Source of the DNA: Bordetella parapertussis
Lineage (GTDB): Bacteria > Pseudomonadota > Gammaproteobacteria > Burkholderiales > Burkholderiaceae
Assembly: GCA_945901665.1 (NCBI GenBank)
Contig: CAMDLJ010000167.1
Coordinates: 1-6,186 of the forward strand
DNA: 6,186 nt
Reading direction: 5' to 3'
Both the position numbers and the translations under genes were made by a program. Of this stretch, positions 1 through 6,186 are shown in pieces. Numbering within the stretch: the stretch's first letter is position 1; the number at the start of each line of letters is the position of its first letter. Under the pieces are notes generated by a model that worked only from the letters and a program-made list of their open reading frames with translations, did not search any database and was not told where the DNA came from.

Positions 1-1
1 G

Positions 2-1567
2 CTTGTCCAGCCCAATCCAAGGCACCTCGTGGTTGCGCACGGTGACAAACAGGTTTTGCGCATGCAGCACCTTGTTGTGTTTGAGGTTGTGCAGCAAGGC
101 ATTGGGCACCACGCCCGGGTCAGCGGTCAGAAACACCGCCGTGCCCGACACCCGGGTGGGCGGCGCGGTGAACACCGAATCCAAAAACGAGCGCAAATCA
201 ATGGCATCGTCTCGCAATTTGTTGCTCAGCAGCTCGCGTCCATCGCGCCAGGTGAGCATCAGCAACAAAATCAGCCCGCCAATGGCCAATGGGAACCAGC
301 CACCATCGAAAAATTTCAGCAAATTGGAGGCCCAAAACGCCAAATCCACCACAAAGAAAAAGCTGGTCGCGGCCAGGCACAGCCACAGCGGGTACTTCCA
401 GCTGTAGCGGATGACAAAAAACGTCAGCACCGTGGTGATCAGCATGTCGGTGCACACGGCTATGCCGTAGGCCGCAGCCAAATTGCTTGACGACTTGAAC
501 AGCGCCACCGCCAACACGATGGCCACAAACAGGCCCCAGTTGACAAACGGGATATAGATTTGCCCGGTTTCGCGCACGCTGGTGTGCAGCACTTGCAAAC
601 GCGGCAAAAAGCCCATTTGAATGACCTGCTTGGTCACGCTGAATGCACCCGAAATCAAGGCCTGAGACGCAATCACCGTGGCGGCCGTGGCCAAGATGAC
701 CAGTGGCAACAGCATCCAATCGGGTGCCATGTTGTAGAAAGGGTTTTTCACTGCGCCGGGGTTGTTGAGCAACAAGGCGCCTTGGCCAAAGTAGTTCAGG
801 GTGAGCGCGGGCATGACCACCGCAAACCAAGCGATCCGGATGGGCTGTTTGCCAAAGTGGCCCATGTCGGCGTACAAAGCCTCGCCACCGGTCACGCACA
901 ACACCACCGCGCCCAAAATGATGAAGGTGGTGCCCGGGTCGTTCCACATGAAGCGAATCGCATGGTGCGGGCTGATGGCCCACAAAATCATCGGCTCTGT
1001 GGCGATGTGATAGACGCCCAGCAGCGCGATCGTGATGAACCACACCACGGTGATGGGGCCAAACAACTTGCCAATGCCACTGGTACCGTGCTTTTGTACC
1101 GCGAAGAGACAAAACAAAATGACCAAGGTCAAGGGCACCACATATTTGGAGAGCCCTGGAGAAATCACCTCCAAGCCCTCCACCGCCGACAGCACCGAAA
1201 TGGCCGGGGTGATCACCCCGTCGCCATAAAACAAACCGGTGCCAAAGATGCCCACCACCAACAGCACTCGGCGCAATTTGGGTTGGTCTTTGACCGATTG
1301 CGAAGCCAGCGCCAACATGGCCACCAAACCACCCTCACCATTGTTGTCGGCCCGCAGCACCAAGCTCACATATTTGAGCGAGACGATAACGGTCAAGGTC
1401 CAAAAGAAGATGGACAAAATACCGTAAATATTGTCGGGGGTGAAGGCCACATGGCCCGAGCCAAACACCTCTTTGACCGCGTACAAGACACTGGTGCCAA
1501 TGTCGCCGTAGACCACACCGATGGCCCCCAAAGTGAGGGCGGCCAGAGAAGATTTTTGATGTTGCAT
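2..1567 (-). CDS. kup: Kup-family low-affinity potassium uptake transporter, partial (C-terminus beyond left edge)
   Basis: Kup (TrkD) is an inner-membrane carrier that imports K+, probably with protons. Reading the minus strand from the ATG at 1567-1565 gives 522 codons without a stop. The protein opens with [20 protein letters not shown] and the family motif GDIGTSVLY at residues 21-29, followed by SLKY and RADNNGEGG at about 63-80. It continues as a series of hydrophobic segments consistent with the roughly 12 membrane helices of the family. The last visible part (about residue 430 on) is the start of the soluble C-terminal domain and includes [16 protein letters not shown]. Family members are about 620 residues, so roughly 100 are missing. 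The motif has Val where E. coli has Pro (GDIGTSPLY); I recall this as common in related betaproteobacteria. No good Shine-Dalgarno precedes the ATG, but this start matches the family N-terminus. A candidate promoter lies just upstream. Identity is near certain. Confidence 0.97.
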   Translation of the reverse strand, partial: MQHQKSSLAALTLGAIGVVYGDIGTSVLYAVKEVFGSGHVAFTPDNIYGILSIFFWTLTVIVSLKYVSLVLRADNNGEGGLVAMLALASQSVKDQPKLRRVLLVVGIFGTGLFYGDGVITPAISVLSAVEGLEVISPGLSKYVVPLTLVILFCLFAVQKHGTSGIGKLFGPITVVWFITIALLGVYHIATEPMILWAISPHHAIRFMWNDPGTTFIILGAVVLCVTGGEALYADMGHFGKQPIRIAWFAVVMPALTLNYFGQGALLLNNPGAVKNPFYNMAPDWMLLPLVILATAATVIASQALISGAFSVTKQVIQMGFLPRLQVLHTSVRETGQIYIPFVNWGLFVAIVLAVALFKSSSNLAAAYGIAVCTDMLITTVLTFFVIRYSWKYPLWLCLAATSFFFVVDLAFWASNLLKFFDGGWFPLAIGGLILLLMLTWRDGRELLSNKLRDDAIDLRSFLDSVFTAPPTRVSGTAVFLTADPGVVPNALLHNLKHNKVLHAQNLFVTVRNHEVPWIGLDK

Positions 1568-1597
1568 GAAATTCGCGCGGAGCCGGGCAAGAGCGGC

Positions 1598-1625
1598 ATT
1601 ATGCGAGTTTCCGGGCCTTTGAAAA
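1598..1625 (-). promoter_or_regulatory. Candidate sigma70 promoter for kup
   Basis: On the minus strand, TTTTCA (1625-1620; four of six matches to TTGACA) is followed after 16 nt by CATAAT (1603-1598; five of six matches to TATAAT). Transcription would start near 1591, giving a leader of about 24 nt before the kup ATG at 1567. The element sits in the 103-nt gap after gshA, so kup could be transcribed on its own or also by read-through from gshA. I see no convincing rho-independent terminator in this gap. The call rests on consensus matching by eye only. Confidence 0.33.
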
Positions 1626-1670
1626 CCCTTTTCGATCGGCTGGCGACTCTAAATATCGCGGCTGAGGCCT

Positions 1671-2966
1671 TTAATCGTAGATTTCTGCGTCCGGGTCGGT
1701 GGATTCCAGCTCGTAGCTTGCCGCCAACATGGCCAAACGGCCAATCACCCCATACATATAAAAACGGTTGGGCACGCTGGCCCCGGCTTTGACACCGGGT
1801 TGGGGCGTGTGGGCGCTTTGCTCAAAGGCCAAGGGCACAAAGCTCGACCCTGGGGCGTTGAGGTTCTCGTCCACACCACGCTCGGCATGCACCCGGTAAA
1901 AACCACCCACCACATAGCGGTCCATCATGTAGACCACCGGCTCGGCCACCGCGTCGTTGATGCGCTCGTTGGTCAGCACACCCTCTTGGATGATGACCTC
2001 GCTCACCTCTTGCCCGTCTTTGATGACGCTCATTTTGTTGCGGGTTTTGCGGTTGAGCGCCTCCAGGTCTTTGACATCGCGCACCGTCATGATGCCCATG
2101 CCATAGGTGCCGTTGTCGGCCTTGACCACCACAAACGGCTTTTCGTTGATGCCGTACTCTTTGTATTTGCGCCGGGTTTTGGTCAGCAAAGCGTCCACAT
2201 GGCTGCGCAACGACTCCATGCCCGTGCTTTCGCTGAAATCCACCTCACCGCATTGGCTGAACATGGGGTTGATCAGCCACGGGTCGATGCCCAGCAATTT
2301 GCCAAAGCGCTTGGACACCTCTTCGTAGCAAGCAAAGTGATGGCTTTTGCGCCGCACGCACCATCCCGCGTGCAGCGGCGGCAACAAAAACTGCTCGTGC
2401 AGGTCTTCCAAAATGCCGGGGATGCCTGCGCTCAAGTCGTTATTGAGCAAGATGGTGCAGGGATCAAAGTCTTTCAGCCCCAGGCGGGTTTTGTTGCGGA
2501 TCACCGGCTCCAGGGTCACCGAATCGCCGTTGGGCAGATCGATGGTGGTGTTCTCTTTGATCTCAGGGTTGATCGAGCCGATGCGCACATTCAGCCCCGC
2601 CATGTTGAAGATGCGCGCCAGTTGCGACACATTGCTCAAATAAAACGTGTTGCGGGTGTGGTTTTCAGGGATCAGCAACAGATTGCGCGCTTCGGGGCAT
2701 ATTTTCTCAATGGCGGCCATCGCCGCTTGCACCGCCAGCGGCAACATTTCATTGGTGAGGTTGTTCCAGCCGCCGGGGTAGAGGTTGGTGTCCACGGGGG
2801 CCAACTTGAAACCCGCATTGCGCACGTCCACCGAGGTGTAGAACGGCGGCGTGTGCTCCATCCACTCCATGCGAAACCAGCGCTCGATGGCGGGCATGGA
2901 GTCGAGGATGCGCTGCTCGAGCTCGTTGATGGGGCCAGTGAGCGCGGTGATGAGGTGAGGAACCAT
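1671..2966 (-). CDS. gshA: Glutamate-cysteine ligase (proteobacterial ATP-grasp-like GshA family)
   Basis: This cytoplasmic enzyme joins L-glutamate and L-cysteine using ATP to give gamma-glutamylcysteine, the first step of glutathione synthesis. It resembles the GshA family known from Acidithiobacillus and Burkholderiales (TIGR02049-type), not the E. coli type. Numbering from the chosen start, conserved-looking blocks are NHTRNTFYLSNV (102-113), NNDLSAG (175-181), the nucleotide-site-like KADNGTYGMG (282-291), GGFYRVHAE (354-362) and NAPGSSFVPLAF (370-381). I chose the ATG at 2966-2964 (MVPHLITALTGP), which gives 431 residues, close to the usual length as I recall it. The frame stays open upstream to a GTG at 3065 (464 residues), with further ATGs at 3044 and 3023. 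The 3023 ATG has a weak AAAAAGA ribosome site, while none is obvious at 2966. The TAA stop is at 1673-1671. No gshB, the usual partner, lies downstream; kup follows instead. The start is uncertain, the identity is not. Confidence 0.95.
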   Translation of the reverse strand: MVPHLITALTGPINELEQRILDSMPAIERWFRMEWMEHTPPFYTSVDVRNAGFKLAPVDTNLYPGGWNNLTNEMLPLAVQAAMAAIEKICPEARNLLLIPENHTRNTFYLSNVSQLARIFNMAGLNVRIGSINPEIKENTTIDLPNGDSVTLEPVIRNKTRLGLKDFDPCTILLNNDLSAGIPGILEDLHEQFLLPPLHAGWCVRRKSHHFACYEEVSKRFGKLLGIDPWLINPMFSQCGEVDFSESTGMESLRSHVDALLTKTRRKYKEYGINEKPFVVVKADNGTYGMGIMTVRDVKDLEALNRKTRNKMSVIKDGQEVSEVIIQEGVLTNERINDAVAEPVVYMMDRYVVGGFYRVHAERGVDENLNAPGSSFVPLAFEQSAHTPQPGVKAGASVPNRFYMYGVIGRLAMLAASYELESTDPDAEIYD

Positions 2967-3075
2967 GGGGTCGTTTGTAAGAGTGAGCTGTGTATATGGG
3001 GTTGATTCTGACAGCTTCAACATGAAATCTTTTTGGGCCCCCATCCAAGCACGGTTCAAACCCACCCCGGGAAAG

Positions 3076-3109
3076 TACTTAAGTATTAATTCTATTGAGT
3101 TATGTAACT
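3076..3109. promoter_or_regulatory. Two short palindromes in the divergent gshA/lipase intergenic region (possible operator)
   Basis: Two perfect inverted repeats sit close together in AT-rich DNA: TACTTAAGTA at 3076-3085, and AGTTA-TG-TAACT at 3098-3109. The second overlaps the end of the candidate -35 and the spacer of the proposed lipase promoter. Both lie upstream of gshA on the other strand. Placement and symmetry would suit a dimeric regulator acting on either divergent gene, but short palindromes are expected by chance in AT-rich DNA and I do not recognise a known site. Confidence 0.2.
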
Positions 3110-3122
3110 AAAAAATAATAAT
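3095..3122 (+). promoter_or_regulatory. Candidate sigma70 promoter for the lipase gene
   Basis: TTGAGT (3095-3100; four of six matches to TTGACA) is followed after 16 nt by AATAAT (3117-3122; five of six matches to TATAAT). Transcription would start near 3129, leaving a leader of about 37 nt that contains the AGGGG ribosome site and the TTG start. The region is A/T-rich enough that other -10-like hexamers overlap this one, so the exact boxes are uncertain. Confidence 0.35.
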
Positions 3123-3154
3123 TATCCCGCGCCGCAAGTCGGCAATTTTAAAAC

Positions 3155-3168
3155 AGGGGCCAATCTTG
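3155..3168 (+). promoter_or_regulatory. Ribosome binding site that supports the TTG start of the lipase gene
   Basis: AGGGG at 3155-3159 lies 6 nt before the TTG codon at 3166-3168. No ATG or GTG occurs in frame between the upstream in-frame stop (TAA, 3109-3111) and this TTG. The first in-frame ATG (residue 42, at 3289) would remove the whole hydrophobic core of the signal peptide. The site therefore decides in favour of the TTG. Confidence 0.6.
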
Positions 3169-5070
3169 GATATTGACAGATCTTTCAAAAAACAATCCGT
3201 ATTTGATAAATTCATTTTATCAAGCAAGTTCAGCTTGGGACTGGTTGTTCATTTTCTGCTGGTTGTGGGTTTTCTTTGGGCGCTTTCTATGGGCCAAGCA
3301 AGTGCCCGCATTCAAGATCCAGAACCTCCCTTGAAATATGGCAACTGCCCTGCGGGTCAATTTCAGGATCAGGCTGGGCTACTTTGCTATGACAAATGTC
3401 CCTCTGGCATGTACGAAAAGTCAGTTTGGGGTGTCTGTTGGGAAAACTGTAAGCCCGGTTTTACCGATATCGGTGCCCTTTGCACTAACTTGCATATCAA
3501 GGCCAAAGAGACCTATGGCAGGGGCTGGGGAAATATCCTCGTGTGTCGGCCTGACCAAGAGCAGTGGGGGCTGTTGTGTTATCCCCGATGCACTCCAGGA
3601 CATACAGCCGTAGGGCCCGTTTGCTGGCAAACCAGTTGCCCCCCAGGCACAGACACCGACTTTGGCTTGTTTTGTACACGCTGGCCCAAGTGGGGCGTTG
3701 TCGCAAAGGTGTGGTTCATTCCGATTTACGGAATTGTTGATTGGGGTTGGACAGTCGCCAGAGGCTCTTATGGGCGAGGTGCGGGTGATGTTCTTTCTGC
3801 CTGTCGACCCGGTGAGGAAAGAAGTGGGGCACTTTGCTATCCAAAATGCAACTCTGGATTTTCTGGAGTCGGGCCAGTTTGCTGGGAAAACTGTAAAGCA
3901 GGCTACACCAATGATGGGGCTTTTTGCCGGCGCGACAACGTGTACGCCAAGCGCTCGCAAGTCAAAGCCCCAAGAGGCCCGCTTCAAATTTGCCCCTACC
4001 ACCCCAGAGACACCCTATTTCCCATTGTGTTGGTTCACGGCTATGGCGGCTGGGGAGGTCCTGCCTTGCTCGAGCATATGGTCGGGATAAAACGCCATTT
4101 AGAAGCTGGCGGAGCCAAAGTTTATGTGGCAAAAGTCTCGCCATTCGCCAGTAACGAAACAAGGGGCGAAGAGTTGCTCAAGCAGTTGGCCGCCTGGAGG
4201 ACCTCCAACAACATCGATAAGTTTCATTTGATGGGGCATTCTCAGGGCTCGCCCACCTCAAGGTATGCTGCAGCGAAACAACCCGAATGGGTGGCCTCAG
4301 TGACCAGCGTGGGTGGGGTCAACTGGGGCACAGAGTTTGCGGACTTTATGCTTGACATTTTTCCAGATGGTGCTGGCCCTTGGTCGGCGGTCCCAGTAGG
4401 GGGGATGGCGATGGTAGAGTTTTTTAGCAAAATTAACCAAGGTCAATTTGACCCGGGTGTACTTTTGGGAAATGACGGTCGAGAAGCTGCCAAGTCGCTC
4501 AGCACGCAAGGTGCCAGGGATTTCAATGCGCTTTATCCTGCCGGTCTTGGCGTGGATGAAAAAGGAAATCCGCAAAGGGGCTTGAGCTTAACGAGTCCGC
4601 TGAGTTTTGTCGCAAAAGATGGGAAAAAACACCCGATGCTGTTTTACTCATGGACAGGCAATACGCCCTTCAACAGCCTCAGTCCTCTGGCAGCTGCGAT
4701 GTATGCGAGTGCAGGCATCATTGCCTCTAGAACGGGTGGAGAGGATTCTGACGGCCTGGTCCCTGTGAGCTCTAGCAAGTTTGGCTACTTTCTAGGTCAG
4801 TACCACCATGACCACTTGGCTGAAATCAATTTGCCCTTAAGTTTCTCAGTTGGACCACTTGTGGGGCAGGCCCATCCCGTCACCCTGTGGTGCGAGCATG
4901 CTTCAAGACTGAAAGAGGCAGAGAAGGAGTTGCTGGCACCCCAATTATTGCCAAGGGACTTTGATGCGCAGCGGTATGTCTATAAATACGCAGACCTCAT
5001 CAATGCAAGGGTTGACGGAGCCAATCATTATTTGCAATATGGACGCAAAGAAGGGCGCGCCTACAAGTAG
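3166..5070 (+). CDS. Secreted lipase/esterase of the Pseudomonas-Burkholderia lipase family, with N-terminal Cys-rich repeats
   Basis: Probably an exported carboxylic-ester hydrolase of 634 residues, starting at TTG. Residues 1-47 form a signal peptide: a basic N-region, a hydrophobic core at about 24-41, and a likely cut after ASA (45-47). Residues 61-254 hold three six-Cys repeats. The catalytic domain begins near 276: IVLVHGYGGWG (287-297, oxyanion region), VYVAKVSPF (319-327), the nucleophile elbow GHSQG with Ser359, then SDGLV with Asp529 and DHLAEIN with His550, followed by HASRLKEA (578-585). These blocks match the order and spacing of P. aeruginosa LipA and B. glumae lipase (GHSHGG, NDGLV, NHLDE.NQ, HANRLK). 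The usual disulfide cysteines and calcium-site Asp and Gln after the catalytic His are replaced. A tail (about 592-634) ends in HYLQYGRKEGR. No lipase foldase gene is adjacent; the neighbours are gshA (divergent) and proA (convergent, 15-nt gap). The gene is less GC-rich than its flanks. The fold call is strong; substrate is unknown. Confidence 0.9.
   Translation: MDIDRSFKKQSVFDKFILSSKFSLGLVVHFLLVVGFLWALSMGQASARIQDPEPPLKYGNCPAGQFQDQAGLLCYDKCPSGMYEKSVWGVCWENCKPGFTDIGALCTNLHIKAKETYGRGWGNILVCRPDQEQWGLLCYPRCTPGHTAVGPVCWQTSCPPGTDTDFGLFCTRWPKWGVVAKVWFIPIYGIVDWGWTVARGSYGRGAGDVLSACRPGEERSGALCYPKCNSGFSGVGPVCWENCKAGYTNDGAFCRRDNVYAKRSQVKAPRGPLQICPYHPRDTLFPIVLVHGYGGWGGPALLEHMVGIKRHLEAGGAKVYVAKVSPFASNETRGEELLKQLAAWRTSNNIDKFHLMGHSQGSPTSRYAAAKQPEWVASVTSVGGVNWGTEFADFMLDIFPDGAGPWSAVPVGGMAMVEFFSKINQGQFDPGVLLGNDGREAAKSLSTQGARDFNALYPAGLGVDEKGNPQRGLSLTSPLSFVAKDGKKHPMLFYSWTGNTPFNSLSPLAAAMYASAGIIASRTGGEDSDGLVPVSSSKFGYFLGQYHHDHLAEINLPLSFSVGPLVGQAHPVTLWCEHASRLKEAEKELLAPQLLPRDFDAQRYVYKYADLINARVDGANHYLQYGRKEGRAYK
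3346..3927 (+). repeat. Three tandem six-cysteine repeats within the lipase N-terminal region
   Basis: Residues 61-106 (3346-3483), 127-170 (3544-3675) and 213-254 (3802-3927) share the pattern C-x(10-12)-C-x3-C-x(10-12)-C-x(3-4)-C-x(10-11)-C. Common words are G-x-LCY-x2-C, GPVCW (GVCW in repeat 1) and G-x-[LF]C at the end. Repeats 2 and 3 are each preceded by the same linker type, YGRG-x-G (117-122 and 202-207), and continue as CRP-x2-E. Repeats 1 and 3 still share 14 identical bases (3439-3452 and 3883-3896). This looks like internal duplication of a disulfide-stabilised extracellular module. I do not recognise a named domain. A binding or anchoring role would be inference. Confidence 0.85.
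4939..5067 (+). other. C-terminal tail with an HYLxYGxxEGR motif in the lipase
   Basis: Residues 592-634 lie beyond the end of the classical lipase domain (HASRLKEA at 578-585). They read FDAQRYVYKYADLINAR (599-615), then HYLQYGRKEGR (621-631), and stop three residues later. This resembles a short module (FDxxxYLxxNPDLxxx, then HYxxYGxxEGR) that I recall at the ends of, or repeated within, many bacterial surface and secreted proteins. The function of the module is not known to me; attachment or secretion roles are guesses. Confidence 0.6.
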
Positions 5071-5085
5071 GCAACCCCTTGAACA

Positions 5086-6186
5086 TCAACCCCGCACTTC
5101 CCCCGCCCCCAACACCACATACTTCAATGAGGTGAGGCCCTCAATGCCCACAGGGCCACGGGCGTGGAATTTGTCGGTGGAAATGCCGATCTCGGCACCC
5201 AAGCCGTACTCAAAACCATCGGCAAAGCGGGTGCTGGCGTTGACGATGACGCTGGCCGAGTCCACCTCGCGCAAAAAGCGTTGGCTGTGCACATGGTTAA
5301 GGGTGAGGATGGCGTCGGTGTGGTGGCTGCTGTAATGGTTGATGTGGGCGATGGCTGCATCCAAGCCGTCCACCACCTTGATGCTGATGATGGGCGCCAA
5401 ATATTCTTCGAACCAATCTTGCTCGGTGGCGTCTTTGAGCACCGCGCCTTTGACATTCGCCAGCAAGGCTTTGGCCTCGGGGCAACAACGCATTTCCACC
5501 CCCTTGTCGGCAAACACCTGGGCTATGCGCGGCAAAAACGCGGCGGCCACGCCGCGTGCCACCAGCAGGCTTTCTGTCGCGTTGCAAGGGCTGTACTTTT
5601 GGGTTTTGGCGTTGTCAACAACGGTGAGCGCCATGTCCAAGTCGCAGGGGTCGTCGACATAGGTGTGGCAGTTGCCGTCCAAATGTTTGATGACCGGCAC
5701 CTTGGCGTCTTGGCTGATGCGCTCGATCAGGCCTTTGCCGCCGCGCGGAATGACCACGTCCACGAAAGCTGGCATGGTGATGAGTTCACCCACGGCCGCG
5801 CGGTCGGTGGTGGGCACGAGTTGCACCGCGTCGGTGGGCAAACCGGCTTCGGCCAAGGCTTGTTGCACCAGCGCAGCCAAAGCTTTGTTGGAGTCGATGG
5901 CCTCGGAGCCGCCGCGCAAGATGCAGGCATTGCCACTTTTGATGGCGAGTGCCGCGGCTTCGATGGTGACATTGGGGCGGCTCTCGTAAATCATGCCAAA
6001 CACGCCAATGGGCACGCGCATTTGGCCCACGCGGATGCCGCTGGGCTGCTGGCTCATGCCACTGATGCTGCCAATGATGTCGGGCATGGCAGCCAGTTGC
6101 TCGCAGCCCACGGCGCAGGTCTCTAAGGTTTGGGGCGAGAGTTTGAGCCTGTCCACCATGGGCACGGCCAAACCTGCGGCTTGGGC
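5086..6186 (-). CDS. proA: Gamma-glutamyl phosphate reductase, partial (N-terminus beyond right edge)
   Basis: ProA reduces gamma-glutamyl phosphate to glutamate-5-semialdehyde with NADPH, the second step of proline synthesis from glutamate, in the cytoplasm. The frame is open to the right edge and gives 366 residues ending at a TGA (5088-5086). The first visible residues, [18 protein letters not shown], align with E. coli ProA around DARANGLSEAMLDRLALTP, so about 50 N-terminal residues are missing; the TTG at 6171 and nearby ATGs are internal, not starts. Family blocks are present: [34 protein letters not shown], the catalytic cysteine in KYSPCNATE (Cys codon 5586-5584), [15 protein letters not shown], and [10 protein letters not shown] followed by HARGPVG. 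The gene appears intact. It converges tail to tail on the lipase gene. Its promoter is off the window. Confidence 0.97.
   Translation of the reverse strand, partial: AQAAGLAVPMVDRLKLSPQTLETCAVGCEQLAAMPDIIGSISGMSQQPSGIRVGQMRVPIGVFGMIYESRPNVTIEAAALAIKSGNACILRGGSEAIDSNKALAALVQQALAEAGLPTDAVQLVPTTDRAAVGELITMPAFVDVVIPRGGKGLIERISQDAKVPVIKHLDGNCHTYVDDPCDLDMALTVVDNAKTQKYSPCNATESLLVARGVAAAFLPRIAQVFADKGVEMRCCPEAKALLANVKGAVLKDATEQDWFEEYLAPIISIKVVDGLDAAIAHINHYSSHHTDAILTLNHVHSQRFLREVDSASVIVNASTRFADGFEYGLGAEIGISTDKFHARGPVGIEGLTSLKYVVLGAGEVRG

Noticed and set aside
198..1112. Minus-strand open frame (304 codons) in another frame of kup
   Set aside because: It is a frame-shifted shadow of the transporter, with His/Arg/Trp-rich composition and no membrane segments. 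The true Kup frame covers the same DNA.
1619..1634. GAAAA-CCC-TTTTC inverted repeat downstream of gshA, as a terminator
   Set aside because: The stem is short and A/T-rich with no following T-run, and it overlaps the candidate kup -35 box.
560..1792. Long plus-strand open frame (410 codons) opposite kup
   Set aside because: It is antisense to a clear Kup reading frame, is rich in His, Gln and Arg with no recognisable domain, and results from the codon bias of kup.
1800..3005. Plus-strand open frame (401 codons) opposite gshA
   Set aside because: It is antisense to the well-matched GshA sequence and has a His/Val/Gln-rich shadow composition.
5059..5072. Inverted repeat GCCTAC-AA-GTAGGC across the lipase stop codon, as a terminator
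   Set aside because: The stem is only six base pairs with a two-base loop and no T-run follows on either strand, so it does not support a rho-independent terminator.
5164..6126. Plus-strand open frame (320 codons) opposite proA
   Set aside because: It is antisense to clear ProA motifs and has a Gly/His/Val-rich shadow composition.
1..6186. tRNA, rRNA, CRISPR array, insertion sequence or phage genes
   Set aside because: I saw no repeat-spacer pattern, transposase or integrase motifs, terminal inverted repeats or tRNA-like cloverleaf on either strand.

Overview
The window looks like chromosomal DNA from a betaproteobacterium of the order Burkholderiales, probably the family Comamonadaceae. 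The three housekeeping proteins (Kup, the proteobacterial ATP-grasp-like GshA, and ProA) read like Comamonadaceae versions. That placement rests on remembered family resemblance, since no search could be run.

Layout: positions 2-1567 (minus) hold most of a Kup potassium transporter, cut at its C-terminus by the left edge. A 103-nt gap with a candidate kup promoter follows. Positions 1671-2966 (minus) hold a complete glutamate-cysteine ligase, gshA. Positions 2967-3165 are a divergent intergenic region, strongly AT-rich around 3070-3126, with short palindromes and a candidate promoter for the next gene. Positions 3166-5070 (plus) hold one complete gene for a secreted lipase-like protein. Positions 5086-6186 (minus) hold most of proA, cut at its N-terminus by the right edge. 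It converges on the lipase gene with a 15-nt gap.

The three minus-strand genes are core metabolism: potassium uptake, the first step of glutathione synthesis, and the second step of proline synthesis. No shared pathway ties them together beyond a loose link to glutamate use and osmotic or redox balance. The lipase gene is the exception. It faces the other way, is visibly less GC-rich, starts with TTG, and is exported, so it looks like a single-gene accessory insertion between gshA and proA.

The most interesting object is that lipase. It has a signal peptide, three tandem six-cysteine repeats, a Pseudomonas/Burkholderia-type lipase domain with an intact Ser-Asp-His triad, and a short C-terminal tail ending in an HYLxYGxxEGR motif. 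The catalytic domain lacks the usual disulfide cysteines and at least two of the residues that bind calcium in the classical enzymes. No lipase foldase gene lies beside it.
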